Of a stretch of 64,000 nt of DNA, positions 10,398 to 23,500 are shown one piece after another; the first letter of the stretch is position 1, and every line of letters begins with the position of its first letter. The DNA comes from Clusia tigrina (taxonomy: Eukaryota > Arthropoda > Insecta > Diptera > Clusiidae), in the NCBI GenBank assembly GCA_920105625.2, contig OV050033.1:93250280-93314279 (forward strand). Reading direction: 5' to 3'. The translations under genes were made by a program, and so were the position numbers. The notes under the pieces were generated by a model. It was not told where the DNA came from and ran no database searches. It worked only from the letters and a program-made list of their open reading frames with translations.

Positions 10398-11845
10398 TAA
10401 CTTCTATACGATACATTCTACACCTATCAAAGTTTGCTTGTAACTTTTTACTGGAGCGTCATAAAACCTTGAAATTTTGTAACAATAAAGTACTCGAGCC
10501 TCTTGTCAATTTAAGCTATCGCTCAAAGCTATGCTACCCTTGAGTCCCAAATCAAACACTGATAAAGTTTCAAATGGCTCTAACTTCTATATGGTACGTC
10601 CTACACCTATCAAAGTTTGCAACATACAAATGCTTGTAACATCTTACTGAAGTGTCATTAAACCTTGAAATTTTGTAACAATAAAGTACTCGAGCCTCTT
10701 GTCAATTTAAGCTATCGCTCAAACCTATGCTACCCTTGAGTCCCAAATCAAACACTGATAAAACTTCAAATGTCCCTAATTTCTATAAGGTACGTCCTAC
10801 ACCTATCACAGTTTGCCACATATAAATGTTTGTAACTTTTTACTGGAGCGTCATAAAACCTTGAAATTTTGTAACAATAAAGTACTCGAGCCTCTTGTCA
10901 ATTTAAGCTATCGCTCAAAGTTGTGCTACCCTTGAGTCACAAATCAAACACTGATAAAGCTTCAAATGGCCCTAACTTCTATACGGTACGTCCTACACCT
11001 ATCAAAGTTTGCAACATACAAATGCTTGTAATTTTTACTGGAGCGTCATAAAACCTTGAAATTTTGTAACAATAAAGTACTCGAGCCTCTTGTCAATTTA
11101 AGCTATCGCTCAAAGCTGTGCTACCCTTGAGTCCCAAATCAAACACTGATAAAGCTTCAAATGGCCCTAACTTCTATACGGTATGTCCTACACCTATCAA
11201 AGTTTGCAACATACAAATGCTTGTAACTTTTTACTGGAGCGTCATAAAACCTTGAAATTATGTAACAATAAAGTACTCGAGCCTCTTGTCAATTTAAGCT
11301 ATCGCTCAAAGCTGTGCTACCCTTGAGTCCCAAATCAAACACTGATAAAGCTTCAAATGGCCCTAACTTCGATACGGTACGTTCTACACCTATCAAAGTT
11401 TGCAACATACAAATGCTTGTAACTTTTTACTGGAGCGTCATTAAAACTTGAAATTTTGTAGCAATAAAGTACTCGAGCCTCTTGTCAATTCAAGCTATCG
11501 CTCAAAGCTATGCTACCCTTGAATCCCAAATCAAACACTGATAAAACTTCAAATGTCCCTAACTTCTATACGGTACGTCCTACACCTATCAATGTTTGCA
11601 ACATACAAATGCTTCTAACTTTTTACTGGAGCGTCATAAAACCTTGAAATTATGTAACAATAAAGTACTCGAGCCTCTTGCCAATTTAAGCTATCGCTCA
11701 AAGCTGTGCTACCCTTGAGTCCCAAATCAAACACTGATAAAGCTTCAAATGGCCCTAACTTCTATACGGTACGTCCTACACCTATCAAAGTTTGCAACAT
11801 ACAAATGCTTGTTACTTTTTACTGGAGCGTCATTAAACCTTGAAA

Positions 11846-13633
11846 TTTTGTAACAATAAAGTACTCGAGCCTCTTGTCAATTTAAGCTATCGCTCAAATC
11901 TATGCTACCCTTGAGTCCCAAATCAAACACTGATAAGACTTCAAGTGGCCCTAACTTCTATACGGTACGTCCTACACCTATCAAAGTTTGCAACAAACAA
12001 ATTCTTGTAACATTTTACTGGAGCGTCATAAAACCTTGAAATTTTGTAACAATAAAGTACTCGAGCCTCTTGTCAATTTAAGCTATCGCTCAAAGCTGTG
12101 CTACCCTTGAGTCCCAAATGAAACACTGATAAAGCTTCAAATGGCCCTAACTTCTATACGATACATTCTACACCTACCAAAGTTTGCAACATACAAATGC
12201 TTGTAACTTTTTACTGGAGCGTCATAAAACCTTGAAATTTTGTAACAATAAAGTACTCGAGCCTCTTGTCAATTTAAGCTATCGCTCAAAGCTATGCTAC
12301 CCTTGAGTCCCAAATCAAACACTGATAAAGTTTCAAATGGCTCTAACTTCTATATGGTACGTCCTACACCTATCAAAGTTTGCAACATACAAATGCTTGT
12401 AACTTCTTACTGAAGTGTCATTAAACCTTGAAATTTTGTGACAATAAAGTACTCGAGCCTCTTGTCAATTTAAGCTATCGCTCAAAGCTATGCTACCCTT
12501 GAGTCCCAAATCAAACACTGATAAAACTTCAAATGTCCCTAACTTCTATACGGTACGTCCTACACCTATCAAAGTTTGCCACTTATAAATGCTTGTAAGT
12601 TTTTACTGGAGCGTCATAAAACCTTGAAATTTTGTAACAATAAAGTACTCGAGCCTCTTGTCAATTTAAGCTATCGCTCAAAGCTGTGCTACCCTTGAGT
12701 CCCAAATCAAACACTGATAAAACTTCAAATGGCGCTAACTTCTATACGGTACGTCCTACATCTATCCAAGTTTGCAACATACAAATGCTTGTAACTTTTT
12801 ACTGGAGCGTCATAAAACCTTGAAATTTTGTAACAATAAACTACTCGAGGCTCTTGTTAATTTAAGCTATCGCTCAAAGCTGTGCTACCCTTGAGTCCCA
12901 AATCAAACACTGATAAAAATTCAAATGGCCCTAACTTCTATACGGTACGTCCTACACCTATCAAAGTTTGAAACATATAAATGTTTGTAACTTTTTAGTG
13001 GAGCGTCATAAAACCTTGAAATTTTGTAACAATAAATTACTTGAGCCTCTTGTCAATTTAAGCTATCGCTCAAAGCTGTGCTACCCTTGAGTCCCAAAGC
13101 AAATACTGATAAAACTTCAAATGGCCCTAACTTCTATACGGTACGTCCTACACCTGTCAAAGTTTGCAACATACAAATGCTTGTAAGTTTTTACTGGAGC
13201 GTCATAAAACCTTAAAATTTTGTAACAATAAAGTACTCGAGCCTCTTGTCAATTTAAGCTATCGCTCAAAGCTGTGCTACCCTTGAGTCCCAAATCAAAC
13301 ACTGATAAAAATTCAAATGGCCCTAACTTCTATACGGTATGTCCTACACCTATCAAAGTTTGCAACATACAAATGCTTGTAACTTTTTACTGGAGCGTCA
13401 TAAAACCTTGAAATTTTGTATCAATAAAGTACTCGAGCCTCTTGTCAATTTAAGCTATCGCTCAAAGCTGTGCTACCCTTGAGTCCCAAATCAAACACTG
13501 ATAAGACTTCAAATGGCCCTAACTTCTATACGGTACGTCCTACACATATCAAAGTTTGCAACAAACAAATTCTTGTAACTTTTTACTGGAGCGTCATAAA
13601 ACCTTGAAATTTTGTAACAATAAAGTACTCGAG
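11846..13633 (+). repeat. Mosaic satellite segment reusing 12-mer variants
   Basis: Ordinary 196-bp units with no gene. The start repeats the end of the 3785-bp block with small changes (tcaagtggccc near 11942). At about 12158 the acgatacattc / cttactgaagtgtc units appear, the first sight of the cassette common after 20.5 kb. From about 12.8 kb the variants of the first higher-order repeat return (ctactcgaggctcttg, gtttgaaacatataaatg, cccaaagcaaatactg), so this is a junction of two repeat lineages. Confidence 0.75.
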
Positions 13634-14221
13634 CCTCTTGTCAATTTAAGCTATCGCTCAAAGCTGTGCTACCCTTGAGTCTCAAATCAAATACTGATAA
13701 AGCTTCAAATGGCCCTAACTTCTATACGGTACATTCTACACCTATCAAAGTTTGCCACATACAAATGCTTGTAACTTTTTACTGGAGCGTCATAAAACCT
13801 TGAAATTTTGTAACAATAAAGTACTCGAGCCTCTTGTCAATTTAAGCTATCGCTCAAAGCTGTGCTACCCTTGAGTCTCAAATCAAATACTGATAAAGCT
13901 TCAAATGGCCCTAACTTCTATACGGTACATTCTACACCTATCAAAGTTTGCCACATACAAATGCTTGTAACTTTTTACTGGAGCGTCATAAAACCTTGAA
14001 ATTTGGTATCAATAAAGTACTCGAGCCTCTTGTCAATTTAAGCTATCGCTCAAAGCTGTGCTACCCTTGAGTCTCAAATCAAATACTGATAAAGCTTCAA
14101 ATGGCCCTAACTTCTATACGGTACATTCTACACCTATCAAAGTTTGCCACATACAAATGCTTGTAACTTTTTACTGGAGCGTCATAAAACCTTGAAATTT
14201 GGTATCAATAAAGTACTCGAG
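13634..14221 (+). repeat. Local triplication of one monomer variant
   Basis: Three consecutive units (13634, 13830 and 14026, each 196 bp) all carry gagtctcaaatcaaatactg, gataaagcttc, ggtacattctac and gccacatacaaatg. The first ends in ttttgtaac, the second and third in ttggtatcaat. Elsewhere (2190, 4540, 8330, 16028) this variant occurs singly, so it was amplified here by single-unit unequal exchange. Confidence 0.85.
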
Positions 14222-17200
14222 CCTCTTGTCAATTTAAGCTATCGCTCAAAGCTATGCTACCCTTGTGTCCCAAATCAAACACTGATAAAGTTTCAAATGG
14301 CTCTAACTTCTATATGGTATGTCCTACACCTATCAAAGTTTGCAACATACAAATGCTTGTAACTTCTTACTGGAGCGTCATTAAACCTTGAAATTTTGTA
14401 ACAATAAAGTACTCGAGCCTCTTGTCAATTTAAGCTATCGCTCAAACCTATGCTACCCTTGAGTCCCAAATCAAACACTGATAAAACTTCAAATGTCCCT
14501 AATTTCTATAAGGTACGTCCTACACCTATCACAGTTTGCCACATACAAATGCTTGTAATTTTTACTGGAGCGTCATAAAACCTTGAAATTTTGTAACAAT
14601 AAAGTACTCGAGCCTCTTGTCAATTTAAGCTATCGCTCAAAGTTGTGCTACCCTTGAGTTACAAATCAAACACTGATAAAGCTTCAAATGGCCCTAACTT
14701 CTATACGGTACGTCCTACACCTATCAAAGTTTGCCACATACAAATGCTTGTAACTTTTTACTGGAGCGTCATTAAAACTTGAAATTTTGTAACAATAAAG
14801 TACTCGAGCCTCTTGTCAATTTAAGCTATCGCTCAAAGCTATGCTACCCTTGAATCCCAAATCAAACACTGATAAAACTTCAAATGTCCCTAACTTCTAT
14901 ACGGTACGTCCTACACCTATCAATGTTTGCAACATACAAATGCTTCTAACTTTTTACTGGAGCGTCATAAAACCTTGAAATTATGTAACAATAAAGTACT
15001 CGAGCCTCTTGTCAATTTAAGCTATCGCTCAAAGTTGTGCCAACCTTGAGTCACAAATCAAACACTGATAAAGCTTCAAATGGCCCTAACTTCTATACGG
15101 TACGTCCTACACCTATCAAAGTTTGCAACATACAAATGCTTGTAATTTTTACTGGAGCGTCATAAAACCTTCAAATTTTGTAACAATAAAGTACTCGAGC
15201 CTCTTGTCAATTTAAGCTATCGCTCAAAGCTGTGCTACCCTTGAGTCCCAAAGCAAATACTGATAAAACTTCAAATGGCCCTAACTTCTATACGGTACGT
15301 CCTACACCTATCAAAGTTTGAAACATATAAATGTTTGTAACTTTTTAGTGGAGCGTCATAAAACCTTGAAATTTTGTAACAATAAAGTACTTGAGCCTCT
15401 TGTCAATTTAAGCTATCGCTCAAAGCTGTTCTACCCTTGAGTCCCAAAGCAAATACTGATAAAACTTCAAATGGCCCTAACTTCTATACGGTACGTCCTA
15501 CACCTGTCAAAGTTTGCAACATACAAATGCTTGTAAGTTTTTACTGGAGCGTCATAAAACCTTAAAATTTTGTAACAATAAAGTACTCGAGCCTCTTGTC
15601 AATTTAAGCTATCGCTCAAAGCTGTGCTACCCTTGAGTCCCAAATCAAACACTGATAAAAATTCAAATGGCCCTAACTTCTATACGGTATGTCCTACACC
15701 TATCAAAGTTTGCAACATACAAATGCTTGTAACTTTTTACTGGAGCGTCATAAAACCTTGAAATTTTGTATCAATAAAGTACTCGAGCCTCTTGTCAATT
15801 TAAGCTATCGCTCAAAGCTGTGCTACCCTTGAGTCCCAAATCAAACACTGATAAGACTTCAAATGGCCTTAACTTCTATACGGTACGTCCTACACATATC
15901 AAAGTTTGCAACAAACAAATTCTTGTAACTTTTTACTGGAGCGTCATAAAACCTTGAAATTTTGTAACAATAAAGTACTCGAGCCTCTTGTCAATTTAAG
16001 CTATCGCTCAAAGCTGTGCTACCCTTGAGTCTCAAATCAAATACTGATAAAGCTTCAAATGGCCCTAACTTCTATACGGTACATTCTACACCTATCAAAG
16101 TTTGCCACATACAAATGCTTGTAACTTTTTACTGGAGCGTCATAAAACCTTGAAATTTGGTATCAATAAAGTACTCGAGCCTCTTGTCAATTTAAGCTAT
16201 CGCTCAAAGCTATGCTACCCTTGAATCCCAAATCAAACACTGATAAAACTTCAAATGTCCCTAACTTCTATACGGTACGTCCTACACCTATCAATGTTTG
16301 CAACATACAAATGCTTCTAACTTTTTACTGGAGCGTCATAAAACCTTGAAATTATGTAACAATAAAGTACTCGAGCCTCTTGTCAATTTAAGCTATCGCT
16401 CAAAGTTGTGCCAACCTTGAGTCACAAATCAAACACTGATAAAGCTTCAAATGGCCCTAACTTCTATACGGTACGTCCTACACCTATCAAAGTTTGCAAC
16501 ATACAAATGCTTGTAATTTTTACTGGAGCGTCATAAAACCTTCAAATTTTGTAACAATAAAGTACTCGAGCCTCTTGTCAATTTAAGCTATCGCTCAAAG
16601 CTGTGCTACCCTTGAGTCCCAAATCAAACACTGATAAAGCTTCAAATGGCCCTAACTTCTATACGGTATGTCCTACACCTATCAAAGTTTGCAACATACA
16701 AATGCTTGTAACTTTTTACTGGAGCGTCATAAAACCTTGAAATTATGTAACAATAAAGTACTCGAGCCTCTTGTCAATTTAAGCTATCGCTCAAAGCTGT
16801 GCTACCCTTGAGTCCCAAATCAAACACTGATAAAGCTTCAAATGGCCCTAACTTCTATACGGTACGTCCTACACCTATCAAAGTTTGCAACATACAAATG
16901 CTTGTAACTTTTTACTGGAGCGTCATTAAAACTTGAAATTTTGTAACAATAAAGTACTCGAGCCTCTTGTCAATTTAAGCTATCGCTCAAAGCTATGCTA
17001 CCCTTGAATCCCAAATCAAACACTGATAAAACTTCAAATGTCCCTAACTTCTATACGGTACGTCCTACACCTATCAGTGTTTGCAACATACAAATGCTTC
17101 TAACTTTTTACTGGAGCGTCATAAAACCTTGAAATTATGTAACAATAAAGTACTCGAGCCTCTTGTCAATTTAAGCTATCGCTCAAAGCTGTGCTACCCT

Positions 17201-17394
17201 TGAGAACCAAAGCAAACACTGATAAAGCTTCAAATGGCCCTAACTTCTATACGGTACGTCCTACACCTATCAAAGTTTGCAACATACAAATGCTTGTAAC
17301 TTCTTACTGGAGCGTCATTAAACCTTGAAATTTTGTAACAATAAAGTACTCGAGCCTTTTGTCAATTTAGGCTATCGCTCAAAGCTATGCTACC
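14222..17394 (+). repeat. Mosaic satellite segment with displaced 12-mer and 7-mer matches
   Basis: Only satellite is present. The stretch about 15.28-16.15 kb matches about 12.93-13.80 kb at +2350 bp (12 units minus two 1-bp losses), with the gtttgaaacatataaatg, cccaaagcaaatactg, gataaaaattc and aacaaattcttg units in the same order. Around it, about 14815-15250 matches about 16186-16620 at +1371 bp (7 units minus 1), marked by the private gtgccaacc at 15038 and 16409. The two displacements interleave, so at least two exchanges are layered here. Confidence 0.75.
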
Positions 17395-18962
17395 CTTGAG
17401 TCCCAAATCAAACACTGATAAAACTTCAAATGTCCCTAACTTCTATACGGTACGTCCTACACCTATCAAAGTTTGCCACATATAAATGCTTGTAACTTTT
17501 TACTGGAGCGTCATAAAACCTTGAAATTTTGTAACAATAAAGTACTCGAGCCTCTTGTCAATTTAAGCTTTCGCTCAAAGCTGTGCTACCCTTGAGTAGC
17601 AATTCAAACACTGATAAAGCTTCAAATGGCCCTAACTTCTATACGGTACGTCCTACACCTATCAAAGTTTGCAACATATAAATGCTTGTAACTTTTTACT
17701 GGAGCGTCATAAAACCTTAAAATTTTGTAACAATAAAGTACTCGAGCCTCTTATCAATTTAAGCTATCGCTCAAAGCTGTGCTACCCTTGAGTCCCAAAT
17801 CAAACACTGATAAAACTTCAAATGGCCCTAACTTCTATACGGTACTTCCTACACCTATCAAAGTTTGCAACATACAAATGCTTGCAACTTTTTACTGGAG
17901 CGTCATAAAACCTTGAAATATTGTAACAATAAAGTACTCTAGCCTCTTGTCAATTTAAGCTATCGCTCAAAGCTGTGCTACCCTTGAGTCCCAAATCAAA
18001 CACTGATAAAACTTTAAATGGCCCTAACTTCTAAACGTTACGTCTTACACCTATCAAAGTTTGCAACATACAAATGCTTGTAACTTTTTACTGGAGCGTC
18101 ATAAAACCTTGAAATTATGTAATAATAAAGTACTCGAGCCTCTTGTCAATTTAAGCTATCGCTCAAAGCTGTGCTACCCTTGAGTCCCAAATCAAACACT
18201 GATAAAGCTTCAAATGGCCCTAACTTCTATACGGTACGTCCTACACCTATCAAAGTTTGCAACATACAAATGCTTGTAACTTTTTACTGGAGCGTCATTA
18301 AAACTTGAAATTTTGTAACAATAAAGTACTCGAGCCTCTTGTCAATTTAAGCTATCGCTCAAAGCTATGATACCCTTGAATCCCAAATCAAACACTGATA
18401 AAACTTCAAATGTCCCTAACTTCTATACGGTACGTCCTACACCTATCAGTGTTTGCAACATACAAATGCTTCTAACTTTTTACTGGAGCGTCATAAAACC
18501 TTGAAATTATGTAACAATAAAATACTCGAGCCTCTTGTCAATTTAAGCTATCGCTCAAAGCTGTGCTACCCTTGAGTCCCAAATCAAACACTGATAAAGC
18601 TTCAAATGGCCCTAACTTCTATACGGTACGTCCTACACCTATCAAAGTTTGCAACATACAAATGCTTGTTACTTTTTACTGGAGCGTCATTAAACCTTGA
18701 AATTTTGTAACAATAAAGTACTCGAGCCTCTTGTCAATTTAAGCTATCGCTCAAATCTATGCTACCCTTGAGTCCCAAATCAAACACTGATAAGACTTCA
18801 AATGGCCCTAACTTCTATACGGTACGTCCTACACCTATCAAAGTTTGCAACAAACAAATTCTTGTAACTTTTTACTGGAGCGTCATAAAACCTTGAAATT
18901 TTGTAACAATAAAGTACTCGAGCCTCTTGTCAATTTAAGCTATCGCTCAAAGCTGTACTACC
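17395..18962 (+). repeat. 8-monomer tandem duplication, copy 1 (1568 bp)
   Basis: It is repeated at once at +1568 bp (8 x 196). Shared markers are gagtagcaattc (17594 and 19162), ttatcaattt (about 17751 and 19319), tggtacttcctac, the actctagcc site loss (near 17936 and 19504), aaacgttacgtcttac (18033 and 19601) and ctatcagtgtttgc. Edges are accurate to about 20 bp. Confidence 0.85.
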
Positions 18963-20530
18963 CTTGAGTCCCAAATCAAACACTGATAAAACTTCAAATG
19001 TCCCTAACTTCTATACGGTACGTCCTACACCTATCAAAGTTTGCCACATATAAATGCTTGTAACTTTTTACTGGAGCGTCATAAAACCTTGAAATTTTGT
19101 AACAATAAAGTACTCGAGCCTCTTGTCAATTTAAGCTTTCGCTCAAAGCTGTGCTACCCTTGAGTAGCAATTCAAACACTGATAAAGCTTCAAATGGCCC
19201 TAACTTCTATACGGTACGTCCTACACCTATCAAAGTTTGCAACATATAAATGCTTGTAACTTTTTACTGGAGCGTCATAAAACCTTAAAATTTTGTAACA
19301 ATAAAGTACTCGAGCCTCTTATCAATTTAAGCTATCGCTCAAAGCTGTGCTACCCTTGAGTCCCAAATCAAACACTGATAAAACTTCAAATGGCCCTAAC
19401 TTCTATACGGTACTTCCTACACCTATCAAAGTTTGCAACATACAAATGCTTGCAACTTTTTACTGGAGCGTCATAAAACCTTGAAATATTGTAACAATAA
19501 AGTACTCTAGCCTCTTGTCAATTTAAGCTATCGCTCAAAGCTGTGCTACCCTTGAGTCCCAAATCAAACACTGATAAAACTTTAAATGGCCCTAACTTCT
19601 AAACGTTACGTCTTACACCTATCAAAGTTTGCAACATACAAATGCTTGTAACTTTTTACTGGAGCGTCATAAAACCTTGAAATTATGTAATAATAAAGTA
19701 CTCGAGCCTCTTGTCAATTTAAGCTATCGCTCAAAGCTGTGCTACCCTTGAGTCCCAAATCAAACACTGATAAAGCTTCAAATGGCCCTAACTTCTATAC
19801 GGTACGTCCTACACCTATCAAAGTTTGCAACATACAAATGCTTGTAACTTTTTACTGGAGCGTCATTAAAACTTGAAATTTTGTAACAATAAAGTACTCG
19901 AGCCTCTTGTCAATTTAAGCTTTCGCTCAAAGCTATGCTACCCTTGAATCCCAAATCAAACACTGATAAAACTTCAAATGTCCCTAACTTCTATACGGTA
20001 CGTCCTACACCTATCAGTGTTTGCAACATACAAATGCTTCTAACTTTTTACTGGAGCGTCATAAAACCTTGAAATTATGTAACAATAAAGTACTCGAGCC
20101 TCTTGTCAATTTAAGCTATCGCTCAAAGCTGTGCTACCCTTGAGTCCCAAATCAAACACTGATAAAGCTTCAAATGGCCCTAACTTCTATACGGTACGTC
20201 CTACACCTATCAAAGTTTGCAACATACAAATGCTTGTTACTTTTTACTGGAGCGTCATTAAACCTTGAAATTTTGTAACAATAAAGTACTCGAGCCTCTT
20301 GTCAATTTAAGCTATCGCTCAAATCTATGCTACCCTTGAGTCCCAAATCAAACACTGATAAGACTTCAAATGGCCCTAACTTATATACGGTACGTCCTAC
20401 ACCTATCAAAGTTTGCAACAAACAAATTCTTGTAACTTTTTACTGGAGCGTCATAAAACCTTGAAATTTTGTAACAATAAAGTACTCGAGCCTCTTGTCA
20501 ATTTAAGCTATCGCTCAAAGCTGTGCTACC
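18963..20530 (+). repeat. 8-monomer tandem duplication, copy 2 (1568 bp)
   Basis: It follows copy 1 in register with very few differences (for example gctatgatacc near 18364 against gctatgctacc near 19932, and acttctatacgg against acttatatacgg near 20380). It ends where the expected gtccc unit gives way to a cccaaatgaaacactg unit at about 20543. Confidence 0.85.
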
Positions 20531-23500
20531 CTTGAGTCCCAAATGAAACACTGATAAAGCTTCAAATGGCCCTAACTTCTATACGATACATTCTACACCT
20601 ATCAAAGTTTGCAACATACAAATACTTGTAACTTTTTACTGGAGCGTCATAAAACCTTGAAATTTTGTAACAATAAAGTACTCGAGCCTCTTGTCAATTT
20701 AAGCTATCGCTCAAAGCTATGCTACCCTTGAGTCCCAAATCAAACACTGATAAAGTTTCAAATGGCTCTAACTTCTATATGGTACGTCCTACACCTATCA
20801 AAGTTTGCAACATACAAATGCTTGTAACTTCTTACTGAAGTGTTATTAAACCTTGAAATTTTGTAACAATAAAGTACTCGAGCCTCTTGTCAATTTAAGC
20901 TATCGCTCAAAGCTATGCTACCCTTGAGTCCCAAATCAAACACTGATAAAACTTCAAATGTCCCTAACTTCTATACGGTACGTCCTACACCTATCAAAGT
21001 TTGCCACTTATAAATGCTTGTAACTTTTTACTGGAGCGTCATAAAACCTTGAAATTTTGTAACAATAAAGTACTCGAGCCTCTTGTCAATTTAAGCTATC
21101 GCTCAAAGCTGTGCTACCCTTGAGAACCAAAGCAAACACTGATAAAACTTCAAATGGCTCTAACTTCTATATGGTACGTCCTACACCTATCAAAGTTTGC
21201 AACATACAAATGCTTGTAACTTCTTACTGGAGCGTCATTAAACCTTGAAATTTTGTAACAATAAAGTACTCGAGCCTCTTGTCAATTTAGGCTATCGCTC
21301 AAAGCTATGCTACCCTTGAGTCCCAAATCAAACACTGATAAAACTTCAAATGTCCCTAACTTCTATACGGTACGTCCTACACCTATCAAAGTTTGCCACA
21401 TATAAATGCTTGTAACTTTTTACTGGAGCGTCATAAAACCTTGAAATTTTGTAACAATAAAGTACTCGAGCCTCTTGTCAATTTAAGCTTTCGCTCAAAG
21501 CTGTGCTACCCTTGAGTAGCAATTCAAACACTGATAAAGCTTCAAATGGCCCTAACTTCTATACGGCTCGTCCTACACCTATCAAAGTTTGCAACATATA
21601 AATGCTTGTAACTTTTTACTGGAGCGTCATAAAACCTTAAAATTTTGTAACAATAAAGTACTCGAGCCTCTTATCAATTTAAGCTATCGCTCAAAGCTGT
21701 GCTACCCTTGAGTCCCAAATCAAACACTGATAAAACTTCAAATGGCCCTAACTTCTATACGGTACTTCCTACACCTATCAAAGTTTGCAACATACAAATG
21801 CTTGCAACTTTTTACTGGAGCGTCATAAAACCTTGAAATATTGTAACAATAAAGTACTCTAGCCTCTTGTCAATTTAAGCTATCGCTCAAAGCTGTGCTA
21901 CCCTTGAGTCCCAAATCAAACACTGATAAAACTTTAAATGGCCCTAACTTCTAAACGTTACGTCTTACACCTATCAAAGTTTGCAACATACAAATGCTTG
22001 TAACTTTTTACTGGAGCGTCATAGAACCTTGAAATTTTGTAACAATAAAGTACTCGAGCCTCTTGTCAATTTAAGCTATCGCTAAAAGCTGTGCTACCCT
22101 TGAGTCCCAAATAAAACACTGATAAAACTTCAAATGGCCCTAACTTCTATACGGTACATTCTACACCTACCAAAGTTTGCAACATTCAAATGCTTGTAAC
22201 TTTTTACTGGAGCGTCATAAAACCTTGAAATTTTTTAACAATAAAGTACTCGAGCCTCTTGTCAATTTAAGCTATCGCTCAAAGCTGTGCTACCCTTGAG
22301 TCTCAAATCAAACACTGATAAAGCTTCAAATGGCCCTAACTTCTATACGGTACATTCTACACCTATCAAAGTTTGCCACATACAAATGCTTGTAACTTTT
22401 TACTGGAGCGGCATAAAACCTTGAAATTTGGTATCAATAAAGTACTCGAGCCTCTTGTCAATTTAAGCTATCGCTCAAAGCTATGCTACCCTTGTGTCCC
22501 AAATCAAACACTGATAAATTTTCAAATGGCTCTAACTTCTATATGGTATGTCCTACCCCTATCAAAGTTTGCAACATACAAATGCTTGTAACTTCTTACT
22601 GGAGCGTCATTAAACCTTGAAATTTTGTAACAATAAAGTACTCGAGCCTCTTGTCAATTTAAGCTATCGCTCAAACCTATGCTACCCTTGAGTCCCAAAT
22701 CAAACACTGATAAAACTTCAAATGTCCCTAATTTCTATAAGGTACGTCCTACACCTATCACAGTTTGCCACATACAAATGCTTGTAACTTCTTACTGGAG
22801 CGTCATTAAACCTTGAAATTTTGTAACAATAAAGTACTCGAGCCTCTTGTCAATTTAAGCTATCGCTCAAACCTATGCTACCCTTGAGTCCCAAATCAAA
22901 CACTGATAAAACTTCAAATGTCCCTAATTTCTATAAGGTACGTCCTACACCTATCACAGTTTGCCACATATAAATGCTTGTAACTTTTTACTGGAGCGTC
23001 ATAAAACCTTAAAATTTTGTAACAATAAAGTACTCGAGCCTCTTGTCAATTTAAGCTATCGCTCAAAGCTGTGCTACCCTTGAGTCCCAAATCAAACACT
23101 GATAAAGCTTCAAATGGCCCTAACTTCTATACGGTATGTCCTACACCTATCAAAGTTTGCAACATACAAATGCTTGTAACTTTTTACTGGAGCGTCATAA
23201 AACCTTGAAATTATGTAACAATAAAGTACTCGAGCCTCTTGTCAATTTAAGCTATCGCTCAAAGCTGTGCTACCCTTGAGTCCCAAATCAAACACTGATA
23301 AAACTTTAAATGGCCCTAACATCTATAAGGTACGTCCTACACCTATCACAGTTTGCCACATATAAATGCTTGTAACTTTTTACTGGAGCGTCATAAAACC
23401 TTGAAATTTTGTAACAATAAAGTACTCGAGCCTCTTGTCAATTTAAGCTATCGCTCAAAGTTGTGCTACCCTTGAGTCACAAATCAAACACTGATAAAGC

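Larger units (their letters stand above)
8061..11845 (+). repeat. 3785-bp segmental duplication, copy B
   Basis: It repeats 4276-8060 at +3785, including the insertion, its target duplications, the 13-bp deletion, both 195-bp units (tgtaattttta near 9008 and 11030) and private substitutions such as acttcgatacgg (7584 and 11369) and tgtagcaat (7672 and 11457). At 11846 copy B continues with taacaataaag and a ctcaaatctatgc unit, the continuation that copy A lost when it joined copy B. This is the expected product of one unequal crossover between sister arrays. Confidence 0.9.

Noticed and set aside
4276..11845. Assembly artefact as the explanation for the near-identical 3785-bp copies
   Set aside because: Not excluded, but copies A and B differ at a few bases and continue into different flanks as a real unequal crossover predicts. 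Long reads would decide.
17580..17600. CENP-B-box-like sequence in the ttcgctcaaagct variant units
   Set aside because: Only the ttcg and one A fit the known box; the required cggg at the right is absent, and the ttcg occurs in a minority of units.
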